From positions 1 to 32,357 of the forward strand of contig NZ_JRNB01000041.1 of the NCBI RefSeq assembly GCF_000758885.1: a stretch of 32,357 bases of DNA, given 5' to 3'. Made by a program: the position numbers and the translations under genes. Each line of letters starts with the position of its first letter. The stretch's first letter is position 1. Shown here piece by piece: positions 6,612-15,290 of this stretch. Source of the stretch: Peptostreptococcus sp. MV1 (GTDB lineage: Bacteria > Bacillota > Clostridia > Peptostreptococcales > Peptostreptococcaceae). The notes under the pieces were generated by a model, which saw only the letters and a program-made list of their open reading frames with translations, had not been told where the DNA came from and searched no databases.

Positions 6612-7343
6612 ATGAAAAAGAGTGGACCTATGCTGGATAATTATGGGGGCTTTTATATAGATAGGCCAGTGGGTAATAATGCCTTTTCTTATGATGATAG
6701 GACCAATAAGAAAATAAATGTTCCAAGCTTGATAGATGCTAGGATTGACCAGGTGGAGCTAGGAGGTCCAGCTACATTTATAGAGGTCGATGATGGGAAG
6801 GAGGTGGAGTGCTTCGGGATGAAGAATATGTACCACCTAGTAGATGAGAATATTTTGTCTAGAGGCAAAGAAATCTACCTATTCGACAACCACAACCACG
6901 CCTTTTACTTTTGGTGTCAGGCCCTGCTTAAAGGAAGTATGAAAAGGGGACAGGTTCTCTTGCATGTGGACCAACATAAGGATACTAGGATTCCCCCGAA
7001 CTATGATGTAGATATTGATGACATCGATGATGTCAAAAGATATACGAATGAGGTATTAAACGTAGGCTCATTCATCAAGCCAGCCATTCACCATGGTATA
7101 TTTTCAGACCTTATGATAGTGGATTCTTCATATTCTATGGAGATGTCCTATCCTGATGACTATGTCTTGGATATAGACCTGGATTTTTTTTCGAAGGATA
7201 TGGATTACATAGACTACGACCTAAAAATTTACAGGCTTAGAGAATATATTGAGGGGGCTAGTTTAATAACAATAGCAAGCAGTCCATATTTTATTGAGCA
7301 GGACAGGGCCCTACAAGCCTTAAGAGACTTGTTTGAATTATAA
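6612..7343 (+). CDS. UPF0489 family protein (arginase-like fold)
   Basis: 243 residues with AGGGGGGA before the ATG. Conserved metal-ligand-like motifs are visible: DNHNH at 92-96, HVDQHKD with His118, Asp120 and His122, and DIDLDFF with Asp187, Asp189 and Asp191. These are the hallmarks of UPF0489, a family related to arginases and deacetylases. Some members (OspR) act as peptide arginases that turn Arg into ornithine in ribosomal peptides. No peptide precursor or maturation gene lies nearby, so that role is not implied here. It sits 12 bases after the pseudouridine synthase gene and is probably cotranscribed with it. Cytoplasmic, no signal peptide. Substrate unknown. Confidence 0.82.
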   Translation: MKKSGPMLDNYGGFYIDRPVGNNAFSYDDRTNKKINVPSLIDARIDQVELGGPATFIEVDDGKEVECFGMKNMYHLVDENILSRGKEIYLFDNHNHAFYFWCQALLKGSMKRGQVLLHVDQHKDTRIPPNYDVDIDDIDDVKRYTNEVLNVGSFIKPAIHHGIFSDLMIVDSSYSMEMSYPDDYVLDIDLDFFSKDMDYIDYDLKIYRLREYIEGASLITIASSPYFIEQDRALQALRDLFEL

Positions 7344-7447
7344 GTTGGTCTATTTAACTTAGATAGGCATTATCAAAGTCTAGAAAAAAGTAAGGAATTA
7401 TGTTATTATAGAGGGTATAATTATAAAAATACAAATCGGAGGTAAGT

Positions 7448-7942
7448 ATGTTATTTCAAGAATGGAAAAAGATTAGTGAAAATCAGGTAAATGAGGAAGC
7501 AGAAGTAAAGTTCTGGGAAGAGTTTTTAAGGGCTGAAACTCATATATACAATGATATATTAAATAACAAGACAGAAATTGTAGCAGGTAAGGTATCAGAC
7601 CTTGCAAAGAAGTACAACACTAGTCCAGAATACTTCATGGGATTTTTAGATGGTATAAATGAGAGTATAGAGATGGCTCAGGAGCTTGAAAAGATAGAGC
7701 TAGATACTCAGATCAGCATCAAGATTGACTGGGAAAAACTATACTACAATATGGTAAATGTAGAAGCTCACTGGCTATATGGCCTAAAGGGGTGGGCAGA
7801 GATCCTACCAGAAGAGGTTAGAAAGCAGATCAAGAGGGATCACAACAAGTCAAAGATGGTCATAAAGGAAGAAAAGATTGGTAGAAATGATCCATGTCCA
7901 TGCGGAAGTGGAAAGAAGTACAAAAAATGCTGTGGAAGGTAG
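7448..7942 (+). CDS. SEC-C zinc-binding motif protein
   Basis: 164 residues with CGGAGGTA before the ATG. The first 140 residues are helical and charged, with no motif I recognise. The last 20 (145-164) are a textbook SEC-C module, [19 protein letters not shown], with zinc ligands Cys150, Cys152, Cys161 and Cys162 as in SecA. The N-terminal part is not SecA-like; related clostridial proteins carry this tail on an unknown helical domain. Function is unknown; SEC-C modules bind SecB or ribosomes in proteins studied. It has its own spacer of about 100 bases on the left, with a TATAAT at 7416-7421, so it may be a separate unit. Confidence 0.85.
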   Translation: MLFQEWKKISENQVNEEAEVKFWEEFLRAETHIYNDILNNKTEIVAGKVSDLAKKYNTSPEYFMGFLDGINESIEMAQELEKIELDTQISIKIDWEKLYYNMVNVEAHWLYGLKGWAEILPEEVRKQIKRDHNKSKMVIKEEKIGRNDPCPCGSGKKYKKCCGR

Positions 7943-7999
7943 TCTACATAGAACTTTGATAAAAAATTTACAAAAAATGTAAAAAAATCACAAAATAAA

Positions 8000-8028
8000 T
8001 TGACAAAAGCATTTTCATGATGTAAAAT
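8000..8028 (+). promoter_or_regulatory. veg promoter P1
   Basis: TTGACA (8000-8005), a 17-base spacer and TAAAAT (8023-8028). This is a near-consensus sigma-70/sigma-A promoter about 75 bases before the veg start. Confidence 0.75.
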
Positions 8029-8041
8029 AAATGGTTATACC

Positions 8042-8070
8042 TTGACCAAACCTTTTATATGTGATATAAT
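8042..8070 (+). promoter_or_regulatory. veg promoter P2
   Basis: TTGACC (8042-8047), a 17-base spacer and a perfect TATAAT (8065-8070) with an extended -10 TGA directly before it. It lies 42 bases after P1, so veg has two strong promoters in tandem. Confidence 0.85.
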
Positions 8071-8101
8071 AAATCATGGACTGAAAGGATAGGTGATACT
8101 T

Positions 8102-8356
8102 TTGGCAACAACAGCTACGTTAGATAATATCAGGCATACTCTTGAGAAGTATGTAGGCAGGAAAATATTGCTAAAGGCAAACAAGGGCAGGAAGCAGATA
8201 ATTACAAAGCAGGGAATACTAGAAACATTGTATCCTAGTGTGTTTGTAATCAAAGTAGGTCATGGAGATGAAGGCTTTGAGAGGGTAGCATACAGCTATT
8301 CTGATTTATTGACTGAGACAGTCAAGATAAAAGTTTTTAAAAGTAAAGTAAGTTAG
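8102..8356 (+). CDS. veg: Veg protein (DUF1021)
   Basis: Small Firmicutes protein, 84 residues; in Bacillus subtilis Veg is abundant in vegetative cells and promotes biofilm matrix expression. The pattern KANKGRKQIITKQGILETLYPSVFVIKV followed by ERVAYSYSDLLTETV, seen as two conserved blocks at about 25-52 and 62-76, is characteristic. The start is taken at TTG 8102, not the in-frame GTG at 8093, because GGATAGGTG lies at the right distance before the TTG and the resulting MATTATLDNIR matches the family's N-terminus. Two strong promoters precede it and a terminator follows, so it is monocistronic. Confidence 0.92.
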   Translation: MATTATLDNIRHTLEKYVGRKILLKANKGRKQIITKQGILETLYPSVFVIKVGHGDEGFERVAYSYSDLLTETVKIKVFKSKVS

Positions 8357-8361
8357 AAGAT

Positions 8362-8395
8362 AAGGGATTGGGTAAATTTACGCAGTCCCTTTTTA
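8362..8395 (+). terminator. Rho-independent terminator after veg
   Basis: AAGGGATTG pairs with CAGTCCCTT (one G-U pair), continued by GTAA/TTAC after a G-G mismatch, and is followed by TTTTT. It starts about six bases after the veg stop codon. Confidence 0.85.
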
Positions 8396-8502
8396 TGTAA
8401 AATTTATATATACAAGTGTGATTTTCTAGCTGGGGATGGCTTTGAGGGGATTGAAATTTCTAAAGTATATCCTAAAAAGTAATATTTTATGCAAGATTTA
8501 TG

Positions 8503-8511
8503 TGATATAAT
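8503..8511 (+). promoter_or_regulatory. extended -10 promoter of the ispE operon
   Basis: TGATATAAT, an extended -10 element, lies 85 bases before ispE and after the veg terminator. The -35 region is poor, which extended -10 promoters tolerate. It is the only good candidate for the six-gene operon that follows. Confidence 0.55.
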
Positions 8512-8595
8512 AAGTAAAGTGTAAATAATGCATATTGAATACAAGAGTAAGAGAAGATATAGGTAGTAGTCTTAAGGCCTATTAGGAGTGGTGAT

Positions 8596-9492
8596 ATGGA
8601 AAGTATTAGACTAAAGGCTATGGGTAAGATTAACCTATCCATAGATATAAAGGGTATATTAGATGATGGATATCACGATGTAGAGATGGTCATGCAGTCT
8701 GTGAATTTAGCTGACAAACTATTAATTAGGAAGTCAGAAGAAGGCTTTTCTATGAAGTGTTCCAATGCAGACGTACCCGTCGGCAAAAAGAATATAATAT
8801 ACAAGACTTGGATGATAATGAAGAATAAATATAAGATAGACGGTGGAATAGAAGTTTTTCTGGAAAAAAATATTCCTATTGCTGCTGGTATGGCAGGAGG
8901 AAGCGCTAATTCAGCAGCTATTTTCGTTGGTATAAACAAGCTATTTGAATTGGGTTTGGACGATGAAAACTTGATAGACCTATCCAAAGAACTAGGTTCA
9001 GATATAGCTTTTTGTATCAAGGGAGGTACCTATTTAGCTACTGGAAGAGGTACTGACCTAGTAAAGTTGGATGATTTAGATTTTGATATAGAAGTACTGG
9101 TATGTAGACCAAATGTATTTGTATCTACCAAGAAGGTCTATAAAAAATTTGATACTATGTATGAGAAAAACAATAATATCGAAAGGCCCAACAATCAAAA
9201 TCTAATCAGAGCTATTAAGGACAAGAATATGGATGACTTGGTGGCTAGTATGTGTAATGTGCTAGAACCAGTTACAAGACAGGGCTGCTCAGATATAGCT
9301 AGGATAGAAAAAATAATGTTGCAAGAGGGAGCAGACAAGGCCATGATGAGTGGTAGTGGGCCAACTGTATTTGCCTTTTTTAGCGATAAGAAAAAGGCGA
9401 AAAAGTGTGCGAATATACTAAGGAAACAATATTTACAGACCCACTTGACATCTATATCAAACAAGGGGGTAGATATATATGGGAATAAGTAA
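8596..9492 (+). CDS. ispE: 4-diphosphocytidyl-2-C-methyl-D-erythritol kinase IspE
   Basis: ATP-dependent kinase of the methylerythritol phosphate (MEP) pathway to isoprenoid precursors. 298 residues, normal length. It begins with the IspE pattern AMGKINLSIDIKG (substrate-binding Lys near 10) and has the GHMP ATP-binding loop PIAAGMAGGSANSAA at about 95-109 and a C-terminal SGSGPTVFAFF (about 252-262). The ATG at 8596 has GGAGTGGT before it. First gene of the operon ispE-gntR-murI-DUF1934-tilS-ftsH; its end overlaps the next start by 14 bases, so translation is probably coupled. Confidence 0.95.
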   Translation: MESIRLKAMGKINLSIDIKGILDDGYHDVEMVMQSVNLADKLLIRKSEEGFSMKCSNADVPVGKKNIIYKTWMIMKNKYKIDGGIEVFLEKNIPIAAGMAGGSANSAAIFVGINKLFELGLDDENLIDLSKELGSDIAFCIKGGTYLATGRGTDLVKLDDLDFDIEVLVCRPNVFVSTKKVYKKFDTMYEKNNNIERPNNQNLIRAIKDKNMDDLVASMCNVLEPVTRQGCSDIARIEKIMLQEGADKAMMSGSGPTVFAFFSDKKKAKKCANILRKQYLQTHLTSISNKGVDIYGNK

Positions 9493-10156
9493 ACTAAATT
9501 TGGATAATTACAAGCCTCTAAGAGAGGTTGTTTTTGAAAATATGAGAAAAGCCATTATAGAGGGAGTCTTAAAGCCTGGAGAGAGGTTGATGGAGATTCA
9601 ATTGGCTGACCAGCTAGGCGTGAGTAGGACTCCTGTTAGAGAAGCTATAAGAATGTTAGAGTTAGAAGGTTTAGTCATCATGCTACCTAGAAAGGGCGCC
9701 TATGTAGCTAATATAAGTAAAAAGGATTTACTAGATATTCTAGAGGTAAGGGTAGGCCTAGAAGGGCTTGCTGCCTATTGCGCTGCAGAGAGGATGACTG
9801 AAGACGATATAAAGAAGCTGGAAATAATATCAAAAGATATAGAAGATGCTGTCTACAAGAATGATGTAGATACCATGTTGGTCAAGGACGAAGAGTTTCA
9901 TACCTTAATCTTTGAGGCGACTGGCAACAAGAGGCTTATGAATATGATGATTAATATATGGGAGACTGTGTATAGGTTTAGGCTTATGTATATGTCTGAC
10001 TATAGCTCTGCTGTTAATATAGTGGACGAGCATAAAAAGATAATAGAAGCTTTTAAGAAAGGAAGGGCTAATCTTGCAGAGAAGCTGGCCAAGGAACATA
10101 TTGAGCTAGCCCAGCAATTTATGATAGAAAAGCTGATGCAAGACGACAGGGTGTAG
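9479..10156 (+). CDS. GntR-family transcriptional regulator, FadR subfamily
   Basis: 225 residues: an N-terminal winged helix (about 10-75) with LREVVFENMRKAIIEGVLKP, GERLMEIQLADQLGVSRTPV and REAIRMLELEGLV in order, then an all-helical FCD ligand domain (about 85-215) with LEVRVGLEGLAAYCAAERM. FCD-type GntR proteins bind small carboxylates and often metal ions. The start overlaps the end of ispE, with AAGGGGGT before the ATG, and murI begins three bases after its stop. Its place inside a housekeeping operon gives no clear hint at its ligand, and no palindromic GntR operator was recognised here. Confidence 0.92.
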   Translation: MGISKLNLDNYKPLREVVFENMRKAIIEGVLKPGERLMEIQLADQLGVSRTPVREAIRMLELEGLVIMLPRKGAYVANISKKDLLDILEVRVGLEGLAAYCAAERMTEDDIKKLEIISKDIEDAVYKNDVDTMLVKDEEFHTLIFEATGNKRLMNMMINIWETVYRFRLMYMSDYSSAVNIVDEHKKIIEAFKKGRANLAEKLAKEHIELAQQFMIEKLMQDDRV

Positions 10157-10159
10157 CTT

Positions 10160-10972
10160 ATGGATAATAGGGCGATAGGGGTGTTTGACTCTGGACTAGG
10201 GGGTCTGACAGTCCTTAAAGAAATAAATAAATATCTGCCAAATGAGGATACTATATACTTTGGTGATACAGCTAGGGTGCCATATGGATCTAGGTCTAAG
10301 GAAACTATCATTAAGTATACATTTCAGGCTATAAATTTTTTGGCGACTCAAAATGTTAAGGCTATTGTAATTGCATGCAATACAGCATCTGCAAGGGCCT
10401 TGCTAGAAGCTAGAGACAAGTATGATATACCAATTATGGGCGTTATAGAAGCAGGAGCCAAGACGGCGGTATATTCAACTAGGAACAAGGTAGTAGGGGT
10501 AATAGGTACAGCTGCTACAGTCAGCTCCAAGGCCTACAACAAGGCCATAAAATCTAAGGACAGTGGTATAAGGGTAATAGGCAAGGCATGTCCTATGTTT
10601 GTCCCATTGGTTGAAGAGGGTTGGGCCAACAAGGAAATATCTACTATGGCGGCCCATATGTACTTGGACTCCCTAGTGGAAAAGGGGATAGACTCTCTAG
10701 TATTGGGATGTACCCACTATCCTATCCTAAAGAGGACTATTGGAGAAGTAGTAGGCAAGGATGTCAAGCTCATAAATCCAGCAAAAGAGACTGCCCTGGA
10801 TTTAAAGGATGTCCTAGAGAAGAGAGATATGATGAATGACTCCGAACAGAAGGGTTCATGTAAGTATTTTGTATCAGATATAAATGAGCAATTTTCAAAG
10901 GTAGCATCTGAATTTTTGAAGAGGAAGATAAAGAATGAAAACATCGAAAAGGTAGAGATACATAGGTATTAG
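10160..10972 (+). CDS. murI: glutamate racemase MurI
   Basis: Cofactor-independent racemase that makes D-glutamate for peptidoglycan. 270 residues. The N-terminal GVFDSGLGGLTVLKEI is the family signature, and the two catalytic cysteines are Cys73 (IACNTASA) and Cys184 (LGCTHYPIL). The start follows the GntR stop by three bases, with AGCTTATG only weakly resembling a ribosome binding site, so it is probably translated by coupling. Its neighbours ispE (undecaprenyl precursor supply) and ftsH fit a cell-envelope growth operon. The last 40 residues are Lys-rich and variable, as usual. Confidence 0.95.
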   Translation: MDNRAIGVFDSGLGGLTVLKEINKYLPNEDTIYFGDTARVPYGSRSKETIIKYTFQAINFLATQNVKAIVIACNTASARALLEARDKYDIPIMGVIEAGAKTAVYSTRNKVVGVIGTAATVSSKAYNKAIKSKDSGIRVIGKACPMFVPLVEEGWANKEISTMAAHMYLDSLVEKGIDSLVLGCTHYPILKRTIGEVVGKDVKLINPAKETALDLKDVLEKRDMMNDSEQKGSCKYFVSDINEQFSKVASEFLKRKIKNENIEKVEIHRY

Positions 10973-10993
10973 AGGCTGGAATGAGGTGAAGAT

Positions 10994-11407
10994 GTGAAGG
11001 TAAAACTCAAGATAAAAACATCCCAGTATTTAGACGGAAGTGATTTTCAGACAATAGAGAGCTATTATAAGGGTGAACAGATAGAAAAAAATGGAAATAT
11101 ATACATAACTTTTTCAGAATTTGATATGTCAAAGGACAAGTCAAGTACCATAAAAATTTCTGATAAGGAAGTTCTCCTACTCAAATCTGGAGAGATTACA
11201 AGTAAGATGAAGTTCAGAGAGGACAAGGACTTTCAGTCCAAGTACAGGACTCCATATGGTGTGTTTGATATGAATCTCCATACATACAAGATATCAAAGA
11301 GAATATCAGACCAAGAGCTCAAGTTAAATCTTGATTACAAGATATCTATAAAGGGGCTGATGAATGCCAACAATAGGTTGGAGATGAAGGTAGTTCCGGG
11401 GGTGTAG
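10994..11407 (+). CDS. DUF1934 (YwiB-like) protein
   Basis: 137 residues of beta-rich protein matching the DUF1934/YwiB family: short, calycin-like barrel, with the conserved block RTPYGVFDMNLHTYKI at about 86-101 and LDYKISIKG near 113-121. GTG is the start, with AGGTGAAG before it; an ATG two bases upstream is out of frame and stops at once. It ends one base before tilS. The biochemical role of DUF1934 proteins is not known. Its place inside the operon suggests a housekeeping function. Confidence 0.85.
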   Translation: MKVKLKIKTSQYLDGSDFQTIESYYKGEQIEKNGNIYITFSEFDMSKDKSSTIKISDKEVLLLKSGEITSKMKFREDKDFQSKYRTPYGVFDMNLHTYKISKRISDQELKLNLDYKISIKGLMNANNRLEMKVVPGV

Positions 11408-11408
11408 T

Positions 11409-12788
11409 ATGGTGTACGATAGAATGAAAAAGACGGTACTAGACCACCAGCTAATCCAAGAAGGTGATGGTATAGTAGTGGGCCTATCAGGTGGTCCTGA
11501 CTCAGTCTGCCTCTTGCACACCCTGTACAGATTGTCAAAGGAAATAAGGATCAAGATATATGCGGTCCACCTAAATCACATGATTAGGGGCTTGGATGCA
11601 TTTTTGGATTCCTTGTATGTAATGAAGCTATGTCAGAGCCTATATATACCCTGCTTTGTCAGGGCCATTGACGTACCAAAGTATTGCCAGGATAATAAGC
11701 TAGGCCTAGAAGATGGGGCAAGAAGGCTGAGGTACCAGATATTTTCAGAAGTTAGAGATAGGATGGGAGCCAACAAGATAGCCATTGGCCACAACAAGAA
11801 TGACCAGGCCGAAACAATCCTAATGAGGATAATGAGAGGTACTGGCTTACAAGGTTTGAGAGGAATAGAATACAAGAGAAGGGATGGCGTTATTAGGCCT
11901 ATACTGGACCTTGATAGGGAGTCGATAGAGGCCTATTGCTTGGAACACAAGCTTCTTCCAAGGATAGATGCGACCAATCTAGAGGCCATATATTCAAGGA
12001 ACAAGATAAGGTTGAAAATTTTGCCTTATATGAAGTCAGAATTTAATGACAATATTATAGATAGTATCGTTAGGATGGGGGATAGCCTGAGGTCAGACAG
12101 CGACTATATAAATTCACAGGTAGATAAGATTGCAGAGTATGCAGTCAAGACCTACAGTGATGGCTCCTATATCTTTGTTGACTATATAAAGGACAGCCAT
12201 CCAGCAATCAAGAACAGACTGATAATAGGGGCAATTAGGAGCTTGCTTGGAAATGTTACATCTATAGAGAAAAAGCATATAGATGAGGTACTAGAGTTGA
12301 TGCCTAGTGACAAACGATACAAGAAATTGGATTTACCAAAAGGCCTACATGCCTATAGATTTGCCGACTATATACTAATTAGTCAGAAGGAAATCAAGAT
12401 AGAGGATGTAGAATACGACTACAAAATTAATCTAGGAACTGACCAATACATAGAGGAAATTAACAAGACCTTGAGTACAAGGTTGATTAATCAAAATGAT
12501 TTTGATAGGAATAGTTTTAAAAATGGAAAGCAATACCTTGATTTTGACAAAATAAAGGGCCATATTAGATTGAGAAATCGTCGCCAAGGTGATAAAATAA
12601 GGTTATTGGGGGGAACAAAGAAGATCAAGGACCTCTTTATAGGGCTAAAGGTGCCTAGGGAGGAAAGATCTTTTGTGCCACTAGTAGTAAATAATGATAC
12701 AATTGTGTCCATATATGGGTATAGGATAAATGTGGACTATAAGGTAGATGAAAACACCAAGAGGATATTGGAGATATCGATAGACTAG
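11409..12788 (+). CDS. tilS: tRNA(Ile)-lysidine synthetase TilS
   Basis: ATP-dependent enzyme that changes C34 of the minor tRNA-Ile (CAU) to lysidine so that it reads AUA. It should matter a lot in this AUA-rich genome. 459 residues: an N-terminal PP-loop domain with SGGPDS at 27-32 and the family block AVHLNHMIRG, then the TilS substrate domain and a C-terminal TilS-C domain (about 380-459) with IRLRNRRQGDKI. The start lies one base after the DUF1934 stop. ftsH follows 28 bases later; the hypoxanthine phosphoribosyltransferase gene often found between tilS and ftsH in Firmicutes is absent. Confidence 0.95.
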   Translation: MVYDRMKKTVLDHQLIQEGDGIVVGLSGGPDSVCLLHTLYRLSKEIRIKIYAVHLNHMIRGLDAFLDSLYVMKLCQSLYIPCFVRAIDVPKYCQDNKLGLEDGARRLRYQIFSEVRDRMGANKIAIGHNKNDQAETILMRIMRGTGLQGLRGIEYKRRDGVIRPILDLDRESIEAYCLEHKLLPRIDATNLEAIYSRNKIRLKILPYMKSEFNDNIIDSIVRMGDSLRSDSDYINSQVDKIAEYAVKTYSDGSYIFVDYIKDSHPAIKNRLIIGAIRSLLGNVTSIEKKHIDEVLELMPSDKRYKKLDLPKGLHAYRFADYILISQKEIKIEDVEYDYKINLGTDQYIEEINKTLSTRLINQNDFDRNSFKNGKQYLDFDKIKGHIRLRNRRQGDKIRLLGGTKKIKDLFIGLKVPREERSFVPLVVNNDTIVSIYGYRINVDYKVDENTKRILEISID

Positions 12789-12816
12789 TTGGGTGTAATT
12801 ATGAAGGAGGTAAGAT

Positions 12817-14724
12817 TTGAAGAGAGCGTTAAGAGGGGCAGGCTTGTACCTAATCCTGCTGTTGGTTATAGTCTTTGGTGTTCGATATGGTACGAATCAG
12901 TCGGCCGATGTCAAGAACATGGAATTTTCCAAGGTCTATAAGGAGTTGAAGGCAGGTAATATAAAGAGCCTGCATATAATTGATGAAACAGGAATAGAAG
13001 GAACTATAAAAAATTCAAATATAAAGTTTAAGTCCTATATACCAAAAGAGGTTAGGAGCGAGCAACTATCCAAGGACCTATTAAATGGTGTCCAAAAGAA
13101 CAAGTTGGTTCTTGGTGCAGAGTCAAAGCCAAAGACACCTTGGATAGTTGAAATGATACCAACACTACTATTATTGGTATTTATGGTTGTAGCCTTCTTC
13201 GTACTGATGAACCAGAGTCAGGGCGGTGGAGGAGGAAGAATGATGAATTTCTCCAAGTCCAAGGCCAAGCTTCATAAGGGAGACGACAAGTTAAAGGTAG
13301 TCTTTGATGATGTAGCAGGTCTAAACGAAGAAAAAGATGAGCTACAAGAGGTGGTAGACTTCTTGAAAAATCCTAAGAAGTATATGGACCTAGGTGCCAG
13401 AATACCTAAGGGTATCCTTATGGTAGGGCCTCCAGGTACAGGTAAGACCTACCTATCAAAGGCAGTTGCTGGAGAGGCAGGAGTACCGTTTTTCAGTATC
13501 AGTGGTTCTGACTTCGTAGAGATGTTTGTCGGTGTCGGTGCATCAAGAGTTAGAGACCTATTTGAGCAGGCTAAAAAAGAATCTCCAGCCATAGTATTTA
13601 TAGATGAAATAGATGCTGTTGGTAGAAAGAGAGGGGCAGGCCTAGGTGGAGGTCATGACGAAAGAGAACAGACCCTAAACCAGCTACTAGTAGAGATGGA
13701 TGGATTTGGTGTAAATCAGGGTATAATCATTATGGCGGCTACAAATAGGCCGGACATACTAGACCCAGCCCTACTAAGACCAGGTAGGTTTGACAGGCAG
13801 GTAGTAGTAGGTAGGCCAGATGTCAAGGGCAGAGAGGAAATCTTCAGGGTTCACTCTAAAAAGAAGCCTCTAGCAGATGATGTAGACCTATCAGTACTAG
13901 CCAAGTCAACAGCTGGATTTACACCTGCAGATATAGAAAATATAATGAATGAGGCAGCAATTTTGACTGCTAGAAATAAAAAGGACAAGATATCTATGGA
14001 AATCATAGAAGAGGCTATCACTAAGACGGTTGTCGGTGTAGCCAAGAAGTCTAGGATAATCAGTGAAAAGGAAAGAATATTGACAGCCTACCATGAAGGT
14101 GGTCATGCAGTATGTGCCCATATATTAGACCTAATGGACCCAGTCCACCAGGTGACAATCATACCAAGGGGTATGGCAGGTGGTTTCACTATGCAGCTAC
14201 CTACAGAAGATAAGTACTATGCCACAAAGGGTGAAATGCTACAGGAATTGATAGTGTTATTGGCTGGTAGAGTATCAGAAGAAATCAACCTAGATGATAT
14301 ATCTACAGGTGCCTCAAACGACCTAGAAAGGGTCACTAGCCTAGCTAGGAGTATGGTAACCAAGTATGGTATGAGTAGCAAGTTGGGTCCACTGACATTT
14401 GACTCAAATGATGAAGTCTTCCTAGGAAATAGCATAGGACATTCTAGACAATACTCTGAGGAGGTTGCCTCTGAGATAGATACAGAGGTCAGAAAGATAG
14501 TGGCAGATGCCTATGAAAAGACTAGAGAAATCCTAAAGGCAAACCAGGATAGACTAGATTATATAGCCAAGGCCCTACTAGAGTATGAGACTCTAAATGA
14601 CAAGCAGTTTGAAGAAGCCTTTGAAATGAGACTCGCACTTGAGGTAGAGGAAGATGTTGACAAAGATTCAGCTACTGATGGCTCTGAAACTGCTACTAGT
14701 ATAGACAATACTGAAGAAAATTAA
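12817..14724 (+). CDS. ftsH: ATP-dependent zinc metalloprotease FtsH
   Basis: Membrane-anchored AAA+ protease that degrades misfolded membrane proteins and regulators. 635 residues. TTG start with AAGGAGGT before it; the ATG at 12801 is out of frame. Two transmembrane helices at about 7-24 and 108-131 flank an extracytoplasmic domain. AAA domain: Walker A GPPGTGKT at 204-211, Walker [10 protein letters not shown] near 262-270, and [19 protein letters not shown]. The zinc site is HEGGH at 426-430, with a third acidic ligand expected near 500. Glycine-rich linker GGGGGRMM follows the second helix. The C-terminal tail is acidic and Ser/Thr-rich. Last gene of the operon, ended by the terminator at 14736-14771. 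Confidence 0.97.
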   Translation: MKRALRGAGLYLILLLVIVFGVRYGTNQSADVKNMEFSKVYKELKAGNIKSLHIIDETGIEGTIKNSNIKFKSYIPKEVRSEQLSKDLLNGVQKNKLVLGAESKPKTPWIVEMIPTLLLLVFMVVAFFVLMNQSQGGGGGRMMNFSKSKAKLHKGDDKLKVVFDDVAGLNEEKDELQEVVDFLKNPKKYMDLGARIPKGILMVGPPGTGKTYLSKAVAGEAGVPFFSISGSDFVEMFVGVGASRVRDLFEQAKKESPAIVFIDEIDAVGRKRGAGLGGGHDEREQTLNQLLVEMDGFGVNQGIIIMAATNRPDILDPALLRPGRFDRQVVVGRPDVKGREEIFRVHSKKKPLADDVDLSVLAKSTAGFTPADIENIMNEAAILTARNKKDKISMEIIEEAITKTVVGVAKKSRIISEKERILTAYHEGGHAVCAHILDLMDPVHQVTIIPRGMAGGFTMQLPTEDKYYATKGEMLQELIVLLAGRVSEEINLDDISTGASNDLERVTSLARSMVTKYGMSSKLGPLTFDSNDEVFLGNSIGHSRQYSEEVASEIDTEVRKIVADAYEKTREILKANQDRLDYIAKALLEYETLNDKQFEEAFEMRLALEVEEDVDKDSATDGSETATSIDNTEEN

Positions 14725-14735
14725 TAAATAACTTT

Positions 14736-14771
14736 AAAGAGGCAGTCTATTATATGGCAGGCCTCTTTTTT
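14736..14771 (+). terminator. Rho-independent terminator of the ispE-ftsH operon
   Basis: AAAGAGGC pairs with GCCTCTTT around a 17-base loop and runs into TTTTTT. It begins 12 bases after the ftsH stop codon. Confidence 0.85.
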
Positions 14772-14828
14772 ATGCGATGTAAAATTTGTTTGAATTTTTT
14801 GATAAATCATTTATTCTTTTCTCGGACA

Positions 14829-14837
14829 TGATATAAT
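14829..14837 (+). promoter_or_regulatory. extended -10 promoter of the PPOX-family gene
   Basis: TGATATAAT, an extended -10 element, lies 48 bases before the ATG at 14886 and after the ftsH terminator. No good -35 box. Confidence 0.55.
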
Positions 14838-14885
14838 AAAAGTGTAGGATAACTATGAATTAATTTTAAACGGAGGTTTGATATT

Positions 14886-15290
14886 ATGAGTAATAAGGCG
14901 AGAGTGAGTGAATTTTTAGGCAAGGCAGGCGTATTTTATTTGAGTACAGTAGACGGTGACAAGCCAAAGTGTAGGCCACTTGGATTCAAGATGCTAGTGG
15001 ATGATGAAATATATTTTTGCGTAGGAGATTTCAAGGCAGTATACAAGCAGATGCAGGCTAATCCATACGTGGAGGTATGTGCTACAGTAGAAACAGACTT
15101 TATCCGTTACTTTGGTAAGGCAGTATTTGTAGAGTCAGCAGACCTAGAAGCAAAGGCATTTGAAGTGCTTCCAATGTTGAAGCAGCTGTACAATGAAAAG
15201 ACTGGATTCAAGATGATGATATTCAAATTGGATGAAGCAGTAGCTGAATTTAGGTCAATGATGAAGGTTGAAGAAAGAATAGAGTTTTAG
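14886..15290 (+). CDS. pyridoxamine 5'-phosphate oxidase family (PPOX) protein
   Basis: 134 residues forming the split beta-barrel that binds FMN in this superfamily. Visible features: AGVFYLSTVDGDKPKCRPLG at about 14-33 (a typical substrate and FMN strand pair), DDEIYFCVGDFKAVYKQMQ at about 39-57 and NPYVEVCATVE at about 59-69. It is much shorter than true PdxH, so it is more likely a flavin-dependent reductase or an F420/FMN binding protein of unknown substrate. CGGAGG lies eight bases before the ATG. It is alone between the ftsH terminator and birA, facing birA. Confidence 0.85.
   Translation: MSNKARVSEFLGKAGVFYLSTVDGDKPKCRPLGFKMLVDDEIYFCVGDFKAVYKQMQANPYVEVCATVETDFIRYFGKAVFVESADLEAKAFEVLPMLKQLYNEKTGFKMMIFKLDEAVAEFRSMMKVEERIEF

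Noticed and set aside
8395-8481. Protein-like tail (CDFLAGDGFEGIEISKVYPKK) in the gap after veg
   Set aside because: About 25 codons with no start, ribosome binding site or recognisable family; may be chance.
12801-12816. ATG upstream of ftsH as its start
   Set aside because: Out of frame with FtsH; AAGGAGGT is placed correctly for the TTG at 12817.
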